DNA of 64,000 bases from AP-15 sp035503615 (GCA_035503615.1 DATJTI010000068.1:1-64000); one strand, 5' to 3'; shown: positions 1 to 9,065, counted from the first letter of the stretch. The notes: a model not told the origin generated them from the sequence alone. Made by a program: numbers and translations.

Positions 1-2
1 AA

Positions 3-251
3 TGGCCCGGCTACCGCGATTTTGCCGATCACCTGTATTTTGCCGTGGCCAGCAGCTTCCCGGCTGCGCTGATCCCCGAGGAATGTGGCCTGATGGTGGC
101 CGATGCGTTTGGCGCAGCGATCCTGCGCGCCGGCACGGCGAACCCGCTCGGCGCGGCGCGGCGGCGTGCGATGACCTTGCGTTTTGCCCGCATCGCGGCC
201 GCCCGGCTCCAGCGCGCGCTCGATCCCGAGGCCGGACGGCTCGACGTCTGA
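3..251 (+). CDS. mmcB: MmcB family DNA repair protein (C-terminal part, cut by window start)
   Basis: The reading frame is open from the window edge to a TGA at 249-251 and gives 82 residues. The visible part contains WPGYRDFADHLYFAV, then FPAALIPEECGLMVADAFGAAILR, and ends in RRAMTLRFARIAAARL. This matches the end of the MmcB/DUF1052 family, a nuclease-fold protein linked to mutagenic DNA repair in alphaproteobacteria. The N-terminal half lies outside the window, so catalytic residues cannot be checked. It converges on hldE with a 95-base gap. Identification is from recognised family motifs only. Confidence 0.75.
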   Translation, partial: WPGYRDFADHLYFAVASSFPAALIPEECGLMVADAFGAAILRAGTANPLGAARRRAMTLRFARIAAARLQRALDPEAGRLDV

Positions 252-346
252 GCGGCAACACTGTGCCCCTGATACCATGCCCCGCAGATCGTGCGCCCAG
301 GGGATCGTGCCTCCCAAGACCGCGTCCCCAAGATCCGGCGTCCGGG

Positions 347-1804
347 CTAGCGGGCGGAGCGCGCCGAAGTGCTGGTGCCATAGCCCGGCATGACTTCGGC
401 GAGCAGGATTTCACCACCGCCGCTCTTGACGAGATCGGCGCCGACAACCTCGTCGGCCCGGTAATCCGTACCCTTGACCAGAAGCTGCGGGCGCAAGGCG
501 CGGATCAGCTCGACCGGCGTATCCGCCTCGAAGATCACGACGAGATCGACTGCCGCATGCGCGCCCAACGCTGCCGCCCGCAGCGTCTCGTTCTCAATCG
601 GGCGCGACGGCCCCTTGAGCCGGGCGGCTGAGGCATCGCTGTTGAGCCCGACCACGAGGCGATCGCAAGCCGCCTTCGCCTGGCGCAGCAACGCGACATG
701 TCCGGGATGCAGCAGATCGAAGCAGCCATTGGTAAAGCCGACCCTGAGCCCCTGGCGGTGCCATTCCTCGGCCCGTGCCATCGCCACCGCCGGCGAGACC
801 AGCTTGCCGGGGGCGCCATCTGCGTCGCCGCCGAGCCGGGAGCGGAGTTCGCTGCCATAGATGATCGCGGTGCCGACCCGGCCGGCGGCGGCACCGGCGG
901 CGACATTGGCGAACCGGGCTGCGTCGACCGGCGTCATCCCCGCCGCGACCCCGGCGCCCAAGGCCGCGATCAGCGTGTCCTCGGCACCGGAAGGGTCATA
1001 GACCTCGCCGGATGCGGTCCGCTCCAGCCGCACGATCCCGGCGGCGGTGACCAAGAGCGACCCTTCGCCACCCAGCGTGACCAGCACGCCGCCAAAGCTG
1101 CAGCGATCGATCAATGCCCGCCCGGCAACGGCGATTTCGCCCGCCGTCGCCACCGGCATGCCGGTCGCCCGCGCGAGCTCGCCGCGGCTCGGCCGCACCA
1201 AGTGTGCGCCGCGATAGCGGATCGGGTCGCCACCCTGTGGGTCGACGATGACCCGCGCCCCCGCCTCGCAACCGGCGCGGATGATCTCGAGCGCCACCCC
1301 CTCGGTCAGCACGCCCTCGCCATAATCGCTGACGATCACCACCGCGCGGTCGGTCACGAGTTCGCGCGCCAGCCGCAGCAAATCCTCGCGGATATAGGGA
1401 TCGAGCGGCACGGCGCTATGCCGGTCGGCCCGCAGCAGCTGGTGGTTGGCAGCGATATAGCGGGTCTTGACCGTGGTTGCGCGCTGCGGCTGAACCAGGA
1501 CATGCACCTCGGTGCCGTCCTGCGCTTCCAGCAGCCGGCCGATCTCGCGGCCGGTGTCGTCATCGCCGATGACCGAGATGAAGGAGGGGCTGGTTCCCAA
1601 GGCCCAGAGGTTGCGCAGCACGTTGCCGGCGCCGCCGAGGCTTTTCAACTCGCGCTCGACGCTCAGCACCGGAACCGGCGCTTCGGGCGACACGCGCGCG
1701 ACCTCGCCGTAGATCGTGTGATCGAGCATGACATCGCCGATGCACAGGATGCGTGCCGTGCCGAGGCGTTCGAGATAAGGCTGCAGGTCGCGGTTATCGG
1801 CCAT
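347..1804 (-). CDS. hldE: Bifunctional heptose-7-phosphate kinase / heptose-1-phosphate adenylyltransferase
   Basis: HldE makes ADP-heptose for the LPS inner core. Residues 1-320 form a PfkB-type sugar kinase (substrate motif GGAGN at 57-61). Residues about 340-485 form a nucleotidyltransferase with GFTNGCFDLLHPGH, including the HxGH signature at 366-369. The 485-residue length fits the full two-domain enzyme. One oddity: the kinase motif normally reading GAGD reads GAED (273-276). The catalytic Asp is kept but an anion-hole Gly is replaced by Glu. It starts with ATG just downstream of the Smr gene on the same strand and may be co-transcribed with it. Function is confident; full kinase activity is less so. 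Confidence 0.93.
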   Translation of the reverse strand: MADNRDLQPYLERLGTARILCIGDVMLDHTIYGEVARVSPEAPVPVLSVERELKSLGGAGNVLRNLWALGTSPSFISVIGDDDTGREIGRLLEAQDGTEVHVLVQPQRATTVKTRYIAANHQLLRADRHSAVPLDPYIREDLLRLARELVTDRAVVIVSDYGEGVLTEGVALEIIRAGCEAGARVIVDPQGGDPIRYRGAHLVRPSRGELARATGMPVATAGEIAVAGRALIDRCSFGGVLVTLGGEGSLLVTAAGIVRLERTASGEVYDPSGAEDTLIAALGAGVAAGMTPVDAARFANVAAGAAAGRVGTAIIYGSELRSRLGGDADGAPGKLVSPAVAMARAEEWHRQGLRVGFTNGCFDLLHPGHVALLRQAKAACDRLVVGLNSDASAARLKGPSRPIENETLRAAALGAHAAVDLVVIFEADTPVELIRALRPQLLVKGTDYRADEVVGADLVKSGGGEILLAEVMPGYGTSTSARSAR

Positions 1805-1889
1805 CTTCTATCCGGCGGACGGGCGGCACCCGGGCGAGGTCGCCGGCACCGGGCGGATCGGAGGGACGCGCGACCGGCACAAGCCCCGC

Positions 1890-2396
1890 TCAGCGCTGGC
1901 GGCGCAGCAGCAGATATAGCGCACCGGCACCGCCATGGCGCGGCTGCGCTGCGGCAATCGCCAGGATGTGGCGGCGCAATCCCGGCTGGGCGAGCCAGCG
2001 CGGCACCGCGCTCTTGAGCACCCCCGGGCCGTCGGGGCCGAGCCCGCGGCCGGTAATGACGAGGACACAGCGCCGTCCCGCGCGATACGCAGATTCGACA
2101 AACTCGGCGAGCTCTCGATGCGCCTCCGCCTGGGTCCGGCCATGCAGGTCGAGCCGCGCTTCGATCGGGTGCAGGCCGCGTTTCAGCCGCTCGGCATTGG
2201 CCCGATCGATCCCGAAGCCGGGTTCCGCGCCAGGATCGCGAAGCGGCGGCTCGGCGGCCAGCGCCGAGCGCGTAGTGAGGGTGGTTGGCGCGGCAAACGC
2301 CAGCCGGCCGCGCAGCGGCGTCACATCGCGCATCGCCTCGGCCCAGCTCTCCCGATCACCCGGCGGCAGCGGGTCCTTCGCAGCCGTCCTCGCCAT
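1890..2396 (-). CDS. Smr/MutS2-domain protein
   Basis: This 168-residue protein carries a C-terminal Smr domain: LDLHGRTQAEAH at about 82-93, the GRG loop at 117-119 and HGGAGALYLLLRR near the end. Smr domains are nucleic-acid nicking or binding modules; stand-alone alphaproteobacterial copies have no firmly known role. I chose the ATG at 2396 because AGGGACAGG precedes it and RESWAEAMRDVTPL follows as in the family. An ATG at 2417 in the same frame is possible. Either start overlaps the end of lutC, so the gene appears to be the last cistron of the lut transcription unit, ahead of hldE. Confidence 0.85.
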   Translation of the reverse strand: MARTAAKDPLPPGDRESWAEAMRDVTPLRGRLAFAAPTTLTTRSALAAEPPLRDPGAEPGFGIDRANAERLKRGLHPIEARLDLHGRTQAEAHRELAEFVESAYRAGRRCVLVITGRGLGPDGPGVLKSAVPRWLAQPGLRRHILAIAAAQPRHGGAGALYLLLRRQR

Positions 2397-3117
2397 CCTG
2401 TCCCTGCCCTCGGCCATCACTCGCCGGATCGTCGATAACAACAATGTGCAGCCGCCGCGGACCATGCGCGCCGAGCACGATGCGCTGCTCGATATCGCCG
2501 GTACGAGACGGTCCGGTGATGAAGTTGACGGTGCGCGGCAGCCTCGCCCCCGCCGCTTCGCCCGGCACCGCGGCCCGCAGCCGGTCCCAGCCCTCCTCGT
2601 AGGTGGCGACCACCTGGTCGGCACGAACCACGGCGATATGGGTATCCGGCAGAAAATTCAAAGTGGTCGGGGTGTCCGCTCCGGACACCAGCATCAGCGT
2701 GCCGGTCTCGGCGACCGCGGCAAAACACGGCGTCAGGCTGACCGCGTCGGCTGGCTCGGCCGGGCCACGGCGGAGCTGCAAGAGCGGCCGGCTGTGCCAC
2801 GGGATCGCGTCGAGACCCGGATCGGGCGCCATGACCAGATCGGCCGGCAGGTTCTCGGCGGCAAGATATTGCACCACAGCCGCGGGCACCGCCGCGGGCG
2901 AGGCGACGCGGGTCACCGTCGCCTGCACACCCTCGGCCATTGCCACGAAGAGGTCGATCCGGCCGGCCCGGTCGAGTGCTGTGGCGCGCGCCGGCACGAG
3001 ATTGCGGCGATGCGCGGCAACACGCACGCGCAGCGCCGCTTCGGCCGCCGGATCCAGCCGGCCGCGTCCCAACGCCTGCCGGACCGCGGAAAGGATCTCG
3101 GCGCGCGCCCCACTCAC
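2356..3117 (-). CDS. lutC: Lactate utilization protein C (LutC/YkgG family)
   Basis: This 253-residue LutC subunit belongs to the LutABC iron-sulfur lactate oxidation complex. Family features visible are DLVMAPDPGLDAIPWHS, the stretch AVAETGTLMLVSGADTPTTLNFLPDTHIAVV and the C-terminal FITGPSRTGDIEQRIVLGAHGPRRLHIVV. The start is a GTG at 3117 that overlaps the lutB stop in a GTGA junction, indicating translational coupling. The last roughly 30 residues are charged and overlap the Smr gene start in another frame. Confidence 0.92.
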   Translation of the reverse strand: MSGARAEILSAVRQALGRGRLDPAAEAALRVRVAAHRRNLVPARATALDRAGRIDLFVAMAEGVQATVTRVASPAAVPAAVVQYLAAENLPADLVMAPDPGLDAIPWHSRPLLQLRRGPAEPADAVSLTPCFAAVAETGTLMLVSGADTPTTLNFLPDTHIAVVRADQVVATYEEGWDRLRAAVPGEAAGARLPRTVNFITGPSRTGDIEQRIVLGAHGPRRLHIVVIDDPASDGRGQGQDGEDGCEGPAAAG

Positions 3118-4547
3118 CGGCGGGCGCCCCGCTTCTGACGCTCGGCCCACAGGGAATGGAAGCTGCGGCCCTCCGGTGCCGGCAGGTCGCGCATCCGGGT
3201 CCAGCCGCCGGCGAAAGGCAGAGAACGAAACCGGCCGCGCCGACCGCCAGCCCAGCCGAGCGCCCGGCTGCCAAGCTCGCTCAGCCCATGGTAGAGCGCC
3301 GGACGGGCCGCGACCCAGGCCCATAAGGACAGGCCGGCACGCCAGCTCCGCTTGGTCAGCCGGCGCGCATATTCGCGCTCGCGCCAGCGCCGCAGCAGGT
3401 TCGGCAACGGGATCTTGACCGGGCACACGCTTTCGCAGCGCCCGCACAGGGTCGAGGCTTCGGGCAGCGGTGCCGCCGCCTCGAGACCGATCAGGCCTGG
3501 GGTCAGCACCGCACCCATCGGGCCCGGATAGACCCAGCCATAGGCATGGCCACCGACCGCGGCATAGACCGGACAATGGTTCATGCAGGCGCCGCAGCGG
3601 ATGCAGCGCAGCATGTCGTGAAACTCGCCGCCGAGCATCGCGCTGCGGCCGTTGTCGACGAGCACGACATGATAGGCCTCGGGGCCGTCGAGATCGCCCG
3701 GCCGCCGCGGTCCGGTCGAGACCGTCGTGTATGAGGAGAACTCCTGTCCGGTCGCCGAGCGGGCTAAGAGCCGCAGCAGCGTGGCGGCATCCTCGAAGGT
3801 CGGCACCAGCTTTTCGAGACTGGCGATCACGATGTGCACCCGCGGCAGGGTCTGCGTCAGATCGCCATTGCCCTCGTTGGTGACGATGATGCTCGATCCG
3901 CTTTCGGCCACCAGGAAATTGGCGCCGGTGATGCCGATTTCCGCGGCGAGAAACCGCGGCCGCAGTTCCGCGCGCGCCTCGTCGCACAGCTGCCGCGGCT
4001 CGGCCAGCGGTCGCTGCGGATCGAGCGTGCGGTGCGCGGCGCGGAAGGTGTCGGCCACCTGCTCCTTGACGAGGTGCATTGCCGGCGCGATCAGGTGGCT
4101 CGGCGGCTCATGGCGCAGCTGGATGATGTATTCGCCGAGATCGGTCTCAATCGGGGTGATGCCGTGACTTTCGAGGAAGCCGTTGAGCCCGATCTCCTCG
4201 GCGATCATCGACTTCCCTTTGGTGACGATGCTGGCGCCGGCCGCCCGGCAGATCTCCAGCACCGCGGCGCAGGCTTCCTCGGCGGTGCGCGTCCAATGCA
4301 CGATCCCGCCGCTGGCCGCGACCTGCTCCTCGTAGAGTTCGAGGTAGAAGTCGAGATGCGCCAGCGTGTGCTCCTTGATCGACTGGCCGATATCGCGCAG
4401 CGCCTCGAATTCGGGAAGCCGCTCCACCACCTCGCGGCGACGCAGCGGAAAGCCGCTCCCGGTCATCATCGCCAGCGCGCGCTGCAGGTTGCGGTCGGCG
4501 AGAGCAGCCCCGGCATTGGCCGAGAAATCGCGGCTGGTGGCGTGCAT
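3114..4547 (-). CDS. lutB: Iron-sulfur protein LutB (L-lactate oxidation)
   Basis: This 477-residue subunit probably carries the electron-transfer iron-sulfur clusters of the LutABC lactate oxidase. It has two ferredoxin-like cysteine clusters: CIRCGACMNHCP (Cys 315, 318, 321, 325) and CGRCESVCP (Cys 368, 371, 375). The upstream DUF162-type domain contains ITGANFLVAESGSSIIVTNEGNGDL. Length and order match LutB/YkgF. It is five bases downstream of lutA and overlaps lutC, so the three genes form one operon transcribed leftward. The product is expected to be cytoplasmic or peripheral on the membrane, passing electrons toward quinone. Confidence 0.95.
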   Translation of the reverse strand: MHATSRDFSANAGAALADRNLQRALAMMTGSGFPLRRREVVERLPEFEALRDIGQSIKEHTLAHLDFYLELYEEQVAASGGIVHWTRTAEEACAAVLEICRAAGASIVTKGKSMIAEEIGLNGFLESHGITPIETDLGEYIIQLRHEPPSHLIAPAMHLVKEQVADTFRAAHRTLDPQRPLAEPRQLCDEARAELRPRFLAAEIGITGANFLVAESGSSIIVTNEGNGDLTQTLPRVHIVIASLEKLVPTFEDAATLLRLLARSATGQEFSSYTTVSTGPRRPGDLDGPEAYHVVLVDNGRSAMLGGEFHDMLRCIRCGACMNHCPVYAAVGGHAYGWVYPGPMGAVLTPGLIGLEAAAPLPEASTLCGRCESVCPVKIPLPNLLRRWREREYARRLTKRSWRAGLSLWAWVAARPALYHGLSELGSRALGWAGGRRGRFRSLPFAGGWTRMRDLPAPEGRSFHSLWAERQKRGARR

Positions 4548-4552
4548 CGCGG

Positions 4553-5335
4553 CTAGCGCGGCATGCCGATCGGCGCCACCTCGCCGGTCATGCCGGCGAG
4601 CACCTCGGCGACGTGGCGGACTTCGATCGGCTGCCCGCGGCGAGTGAGCTTGCCGGCGATGTTCAACAGGCAGCCGAGATCGCCGGCCAGCACCGCGGCG
4701 GCTCCGGTGGCGGCGATATCGGTCGCCTTGTCATCGACCATCTTGTCCGAGATCTGCGGGTATTTGACGCAAAACGTGCCGCCAAAGCCGCAGCAGACCT
4801 CCGCCCCGGGCAATTCGCGCAGCTTGAGACCGGCGACCGAGCCGAGCAGCCGGCGCGGCTGGTCCTTGATCCCGAGCTCGCGCAGCCCCGAGCAGGCATC
4901 GTGGTAGGTCGCGGCGCCGCGCCATTCAGCAGCGACCCGGTCGAGACCGCAGACATCGACCAGAAACGACACCAGCTCCCAGCTGCGCGCCGCCAGCTCC
5001 TGCGCCCGCGGCAGCATTATCGGGTCGTCGGCAAACAAAGCCGGGTAATGGCGGCGGAGCATCCCTGCGCATGAGCCGGACGGAGCGACAACGTAGTCAT
5101 AGCCGGCAAACGCGTCGATAACCCGCCGCGCGATCGTCCTGGCATCCGCATTATCGCCGGAATTGTACGCAGGCTGACCGCAGCAGGTCTGCAGGCGCGG
5201 CACCTCAACGGCGCAGCCGGCCAGTTCGAGCAGCTTGACCGCGGCAAACCCGATCGTCGGCCGGAATAGATCGACGAGGCAGGTCACAAACAGCGCCACC
5301 CGTAGCCGCTTCCCGGCCATCCAGTCGGTTCCCAT
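4553..5335 (-). CDS. lutA: (Fe-S)-binding protein LutA (L-lactate oxidation)
   Basis: LutA is the CCG-domain subunit of the LutABC complex. Two cysteine-rich CCG repeats are visible: QTCCGQPAYNSGD (Cys 51-52) and EVCCGFGGTFCVKYPQIS (Cys 181-182), as in heterodisulfide-reductase-like subunits. Its 260 residues fit the family. It is the first gene of the lut operon. No good Shine-Dalgarno is visible before the ATG at 5335, and a second in-frame ATG at 5320 is an alternative start. I do not see a GntR-type regulator of the LutR kind beside it. Confidence 0.93.
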   Translation of the reverse strand: MGTDWMAGKRLRVALFVTCLVDLFRPTIGFAAVKLLELAGCAVEVPRLQTCCGQPAYNSGDNADARTIARRVIDAFAGYDYVVAPSGSCAGMLRRHYPALFADDPIMLPRAQELAARSWELVSFLVDVCGLDRVAAEWRGAATYHDACSGLRELGIKDQPRRLLGSVAGLKLRELPGAEVCCGFGGTFCVKYPQISDKMVDDKATDIAATGAAAVLAGDLGCLLNIAGKLTRRGQPIEVRHVAEVLAGMTGEVAPIGMPR

Positions 5336-5478
5336 GGTGCGAGCCGCTGGAAATTATGAGCGGCACCGGAACAAATCAATCAGGCGCGAACCAGCCCGAG
5401 CGCAACGGTATCGCCCATCGCCATGGCGCGATAGCAGCGGCCCATGCCGCCGCCAGTCGCCAGCGGAAATGCCGAGGC

Positions 5479-6156
5479 TCAACCGTTGCTGGTGGCGACG
5501 AGCACCCAGTTCGGATCAGCCGATCGGGTATCGCGGGCAAAGCTCCAATGATCGGTCCGCTCGACCGGATGATCCGGATCGCCATCGACGATAGCGCCGT
5601 CCATGCCTCGCGTCAGGCTGATCTGGTGCGAAACGAGCTTGACCGTCACACGCGCGGTGCGCCCGGCGACATCGGCCTCGACGAGTTCGGCGCTGTCGAG
5701 CTTCAGGTCGCGCGTTTCGAGGGTTTCCCTCGCAGCATTCCGCTCGTCGATGGTCTGGGCGAAGGACCGGAACACCTCGTTGCTGAGCAGCGGCCGCAGC
5801 GCGTCCTTGTCGCCGCGCGCGAACGCGGTGACGATCAATTCGAATGCGGCGCGTGCGCCGTCGAGGAACGTTTCTGGAGCAAAGCCGGGGTCGGCGCGCC
5901 GCACCCGGCTCAATCCATCCGCCAAGGAGCCGGCCGGCCGCGCCGGTGGGGCCAGCGCCACGACCTTGTCCGGCTCGCCGGGAATTGTCACTTGCGCCGG
6001 GCCGGATTTGTCTGCAGCGGGTGCCGCACGCCGCGTGAACAGATCGCGACGCCGCTCGTTGCCGGTGCGGCGGCCGAGCACACTGCGCAATCGCAGCACC
6101 AGAAAAGCGGCGATCATCGCGAACAGGATGATGTCGACGTATTGAAAATTGCCCAT
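5479..6156 (-). CDS. TIM44-like (TimA-type) membrane-anchored protein
   Basis: This 225-residue protein has one N-terminal transmembrane helix (about residues 6-22, YVDIILFAMIAAFLVLRL), a short charged linker and a C-terminal TIM44-like domain from about residue 80 (FLDGARAAFELIVTAFARGDKDALRPLLSNEVFRSF). The family is widespread in alphaproteobacteria, divergent from secB as here, and is thought to be a membrane-tethered adaptor. Mitochondrial Tim44 recruits Hsp70 to the import channel; the bacterial role is inferred. I chose the ATG at 6156 because the protein then begins MGNFQYVD, as homologs do. Confidence 0.88.
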   Translation of the reverse strand: MGNFQYVDIILFAMIAAFLVLRLRSVLGRRTGNERRRDLFTRRAAPAADKSGPAQVTIPGEPDKVVALAPPARPAGSLADGLSRVRRADPGFAPETFLDGARAAFELIVTAFARGDKDALRPLLSNEVFRSFAQTIDERNAARETLETRDLKLDSAELVEADVAGRTARVTVKLVSHQISLTRGMDGAIVDGDPDHPVERTDHWSFARDTRSADPNWVLVATSNG

Positions 6157-6326
6157 CGCCCCGCTCGCCCCGCAACTATGGAGGGCGCCCGGCCCTCGCC
6201 TCGCTCTCAAGCTCAGATGGTGGGTCCTGGGCGTCGCAGCAAGCGCGGCCCCACCTTGGGAGATTGCTGCACCTTCCCGATCCATGCTAGCCAGCCGGAG
6301 CCACAAGGCTCGGCGCAGGAGGGATC

Positions 6327-6833
6327 ATGCCTGGAGAAGTCAGAGGCAACGGCGATGCCGATGCCGCGGCCGCCGCTGCCAGCGGGCCGCAATTGTTTGT
6401 CAACATCCAGTACATCAAGGATTTGTCGTTCGAGAACCCGCGGGCACCGCAAAGCCTGTTCCAGCAGCCGGCGGTCCAGCCCGAGGTGGCGATCAATGTC
6501 GATGTCAATGCCCGCAATCTGAACCAGGAGGCCTATGAGGTCGTGCTGGCCGTAAACGTCACGGCCAATGTTCAAGGCGAGCCGGTGTTTCTGGTCGAGC
6601 TCGCCTATGCGGCGGTCGTGACGGTCCGCAACGCACCGGAACCGATCCTGTCGAACCTGGTCCTGGTCGAGACGCCGCGGATCATCTTTCCGTTTGCCCG
6701 CGCGGTCATCGCCAACGCCACCCGCGACGGCGGATTTCCGCCATTGATGATCAACCCGATCGACTTTGCCGAACTGCTGCGCCGCCATCAGGCGGAGCCG
6801 GCCGGGACCGAGGAAAACGACACCGAAATTTGA
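6327..6833 (+). CDS. secB: Protein-export chaperone SecB
   Basis: SecB binds unfolded preproteins and hands them to SecA. The family core is clear: LFVNIQYIKDLSFENPRAP at about residues 24-42, QPEVAINVDVNARNL, and FPFARAVIANATRDGGFPPLMINPIDF near the end. The 168-residue length is normal, with an Ala-rich N-terminus. A strong Shine-Dalgarno (AGGAGGG) precedes the ATG. It is divergent from the TIM44-like gene and converges on dnaQ with a four-base gap, the usual alphaproteobacterial arrangement. Confidence 0.97.
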   Translation: MPGEVRGNGDADAAAAAASGPQLFVNIQYIKDLSFENPRAPQSLFQQPAVQPEVAINVDVNARNLNQEAYEVVLAVNVTANVQGEPVFLVELAYAAVVTVRNAPEPILSNLVLVETPRIIFPFARAVIANATRDGGFPPLMINPIDFAELLRRHQAEPAGTEENDTEI

Positions 6834-6837
6834 CGCC

Positions 6838-7503
6838 TCACGCCTCGGTCACCCATAGCGGTGCGGTCAGCAGCGCCAGCATCGCCTGGTGCGCGGCGAG
6901 CTCTTCCGCCGATGGCAGATGCCGCCGCGGAACGCGCGCCACCCTGACGGCGGCGATTGACGCGGTCGCGGGAGCCGCGAAGTCGAGACCGGGCTGCCGG
7001 CCGCCGATCAATTCGAGATAGACCGAGGCGAGCAGGCGGCAGTCGATCGCAGCCCCATGCTCGACCCGCTCGGACAGATCGATGTCGAACCGCCGGCACA
7101 ACGCATCGAGGCTCGCCGGCGCGCCGGGATAGCGCTGCCGCGCCATCGCCAAGGTATCGATCGCCGCGCCGCGGAAAGCGGGCCGCCCGAGCCGGCCCAG
7201 CTCCATGTTCAGAAAAGCGAGGTCGAACTCGGCATTGTGGATCACCAGCGGGTCCGCGCCGATGAATTCGAGCAGCTCATCGGCCATTTCGGCAAAGGGC
7301 GGGTGCGCCGACAGGAATTCTGCATTCAAACCGTGCACCGCCAACGCCTCGGCGGCAATCTCCCGACCGGGATCGACATAGCGGTGAAATTCGCGACCGG
7401 TCGGGAGGTGATGCAGCAATTCGACGCAGGCGATCTCGACGATCCTGTGCCCGGCCTGCGGGTCGAGACCGGTGGTTTCGGTGTCGAGGACGATCTCGCG
7501 CAT
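6838..7503 (-). CDS. dnaQ: DNA polymerase III epsilon subunit (3'-5' proofreading exonuclease)
   Basis: This 221-residue DnaQ proofreads replication. The DEDDh exonuclease motifs are present: DTETTGLD at 7-14 (ExoI), DPLVIHNAEFDLAFLN (ExoII) and HGAAIDCRLLASVYLEL (ExoIII, His and Asp present). It is the last gene of the leftward ppsR-maf-aroE-coaE-dnaQ cluster; its ATG directly abuts the coaE stop. The protein is slightly shorter than the E. coli subunit at its C-terminus, where the polymerase-binding tail lies. Confidence 0.96.
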   Translation of the reverse strand: MREIVLDTETTGLDPQAGHRIVEIACVELLHHLPTGREFHRYVDPGREIAAEALAVHGLNAEFLSAHPPFAEMADELLEFIGADPLVIHNAEFDLAFLNMELGRLGRPAFRGAAIDTLAMARQRYPGAPASLDALCRRFDIDLSERVEHGAAIDCRLLASVYLELIGGRQPGLDFAAPATASIAAVRVARVPRRHLPSAEELAAHQAMLALLTAPLWVTEA

Positions 7504-8154
7504 CTATCCGACCCGCCGTTGGTGCAAGCGCCGGCGCCGGGCGAGACCCGCCGGGTGCGGCCTGCCTGAGCGCAGCAGCCGGATGATGGCGCGCAGACGG
7601 CGCAGGCTCAGCCCGCGATCGAGCCCGGTCGGCACCACGAAATCGGCCAGCCGCCGCTTTTGCGCGTCCGGCATCTGCTGGGCGAGGATCGCGGCAAAGC
7701 GTGCCTCGGTCATCCCCGGCCGGCGCATGACCCGCTGCCGCTGCAGCATCGCCGGCGCCGAGACGACGATGACATAGTCGCACCGCCCGGCACCGCGGCT
7801 CTCATACAATAGCGGCACATCGAGCACCGCCAGCCGCTCGTGCCGGGCCCGCGCGCGGGCGAGAAACCGCCGCTCCGCATCAGCCACCATCGGGTGAAGG
7901 ATCCGTTCGAGCCGGGCGAGCGCTGCGGGATTGCCGAACACGCGCTGCCCGAGCCGCCGGCGATCGATGCCGCCATGCTCGTCGCGCACGCCCGGGAATG
8001 CCGCCTCGACGCGGCTCACCGCGGCCCCATTCCCGGCCAGCAGCCGGTGCACGACATGGTCGGCATCGAAGAGCGGAACCCGCATCCGTCGCAGCATCGC
8101 CGCGGCAGTGCTCTTGCCCATGCCGATCGAGCCGGTCAGACCGACGACGATCAT
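7504..8154 (-). CDS. coaE: Dephospho-CoA kinase
   Basis: CoaE phosphorylates dephospho-CoA in the last step of coenzyme A synthesis. The Walker A motif GLTGSIGMGKST lies at residues 5-16, followed by PLFDADHVVHRLL (CoA-binding Asp) and the lid region. Its 216 residues are within the family range. The C-terminus is Arg-rich (RSGRPHPAGLARRRRLHQRR), which looks like a tail beyond the fold. The ATG overlaps the aroE stop as ATGA, so it is translationally coupled. Confidence 0.96.
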   Translation of the reverse strand: MIVVGLTGSIGMGKSTAAAMLRRMRVPLFDADHVVHRLLAGNGAAVSRVEAAFPGVRDEHGGIDRRRLGQRVFGNPAALARLERILHPMVADAERRFLARARARHERLAVLDVPLLYESRGAGRCDYVIVVSAPAMLQRQRVMRRPGMTEARFAAILAQQMPDAQKRRLADFVVPTGLDRGLSLRRLRAIIRLLRSGRPHPAGLARRRRLHQRRVG

Positions 8155-9014
8155 CGCATCGCCGTGCCGGCCAACATTGCCGCCCGCAACGCGTCATCGA
8201 CCCCGACCTTGGCGCCAAACCAGGCCTCGAAACCCGGCCGGCCTTGATGCAGCAGCATGCCGAGCCCGTCCACCACCCGGTGCCCCTGCCGCCGCGCTGT
8301 TGCGAGCAATCGTGTTTCGAGCGGCACATAGACGAGGTCGGCAACCGGCGCCGTCCGCGGCAGCAGCGACAGATCGAGCTCGAGCGGCGGCTGACCCGTC
8401 ATGCCGAGGCTCGTCGTGTTGACCAGCAACCCCGCACCCTCCTGCACCGCGACGGCCTCGTGCCAGGAATGGACCGAGATATCGGCATCAGACGAGCGCA
8501 GCGCGCGTGCCAGCGCCTCGGCCCGCGCGCGGGTGCGGTTGACGATGCGGATTTCACCGACCCCGGCATCGGCGAGTGCCGCCACGATCGCCCGCGCCGA
8601 CCCACCGGCGCCGAGCACCACGGCCGGTCCGGACGCCGGATCCCAATCGGGGACATTGTCGCGCAAATTCTCGCGAAACCCGTAAGCATCGGTGTTGCTG
8701 GCGTCGAGACGACCATCGGCGGCAACCACGATCGTATTGACCGCACCGATCCGCCGGGCCAGCGGATCCACACGATCGACGACTGCGAGTGCCGCCTCCT
8801 TGTGCGGGATCGTCAGATTGCAGCCGCGAAACCCCAGCACCGGCAGCGCGCGCAGCGCGGCCTCGATCCGCTCGGGCCGCACCGGCAGCGGTACATAGGC
8901 GCCATCGATCCCGGTCTGCGCGAGCCACCAGCCATGCAGCAGCGGCGAGCGCGAGTGTGCGACCGGCCAGCCCATGATCCCGGCCAGCCGGGTCGCTCCG
9001 GTGATCTGTCCCAT
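8151..9014 (-). CDS. aroE: Shikimate dehydrogenase (NADP+)
   Basis: AroE reduces 3-dehydroshikimate in aromatic amino acid synthesis. Visible motifs are GWPVAHSRSPLLHGWWL (shikimate Ser pair), NLTIPHKEAAL (catalytic Lys), NTDAYGFRENL (catalytic Asp) and the NADP-binding GAGGSARAI near residue 136. The 287-residue length is normal. It sits inside the dnaQ-coaE-aroE-maf cluster typical of the alphaproteobacterial origin region, with 51 bases between its start and the maf stop. Confidence 0.96.
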   Translation of the reverse strand: MGQITGATRLAGIMGWPVAHSRSPLLHGWWLAQTGIDGAYVPLPVRPERIEAALRALPVLGFRGCNLTIPHKEAALAVVDRVDPLARRIGAVNTIVVAADGRLDASNTDAYGFRENLRDNVPDWDPASGPAVVLGAGGSARAIVAALADAGVGEIRIVNRTRARAEALARALRSSDADISVHSWHEAVAVQEGAGLLVNTTSLGMTGQPPLELDLSLLPRTAPVADLVYVPLETRLLATARRQGHRVVDGLGMLLHQGRPGFEAWFGAKVGVDDALRAAMLAGTAMR

Positions 9015-9065
9015 GCTCGTTCTCTACCACGCGGCAGCCGCCCAGGCCATCACCGGCCGCCGGCG

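Noticed and set aside
698..2017. 439-codon plus-strand frame opposite hldE
   Set aside because: No family features and antisense to hldE.
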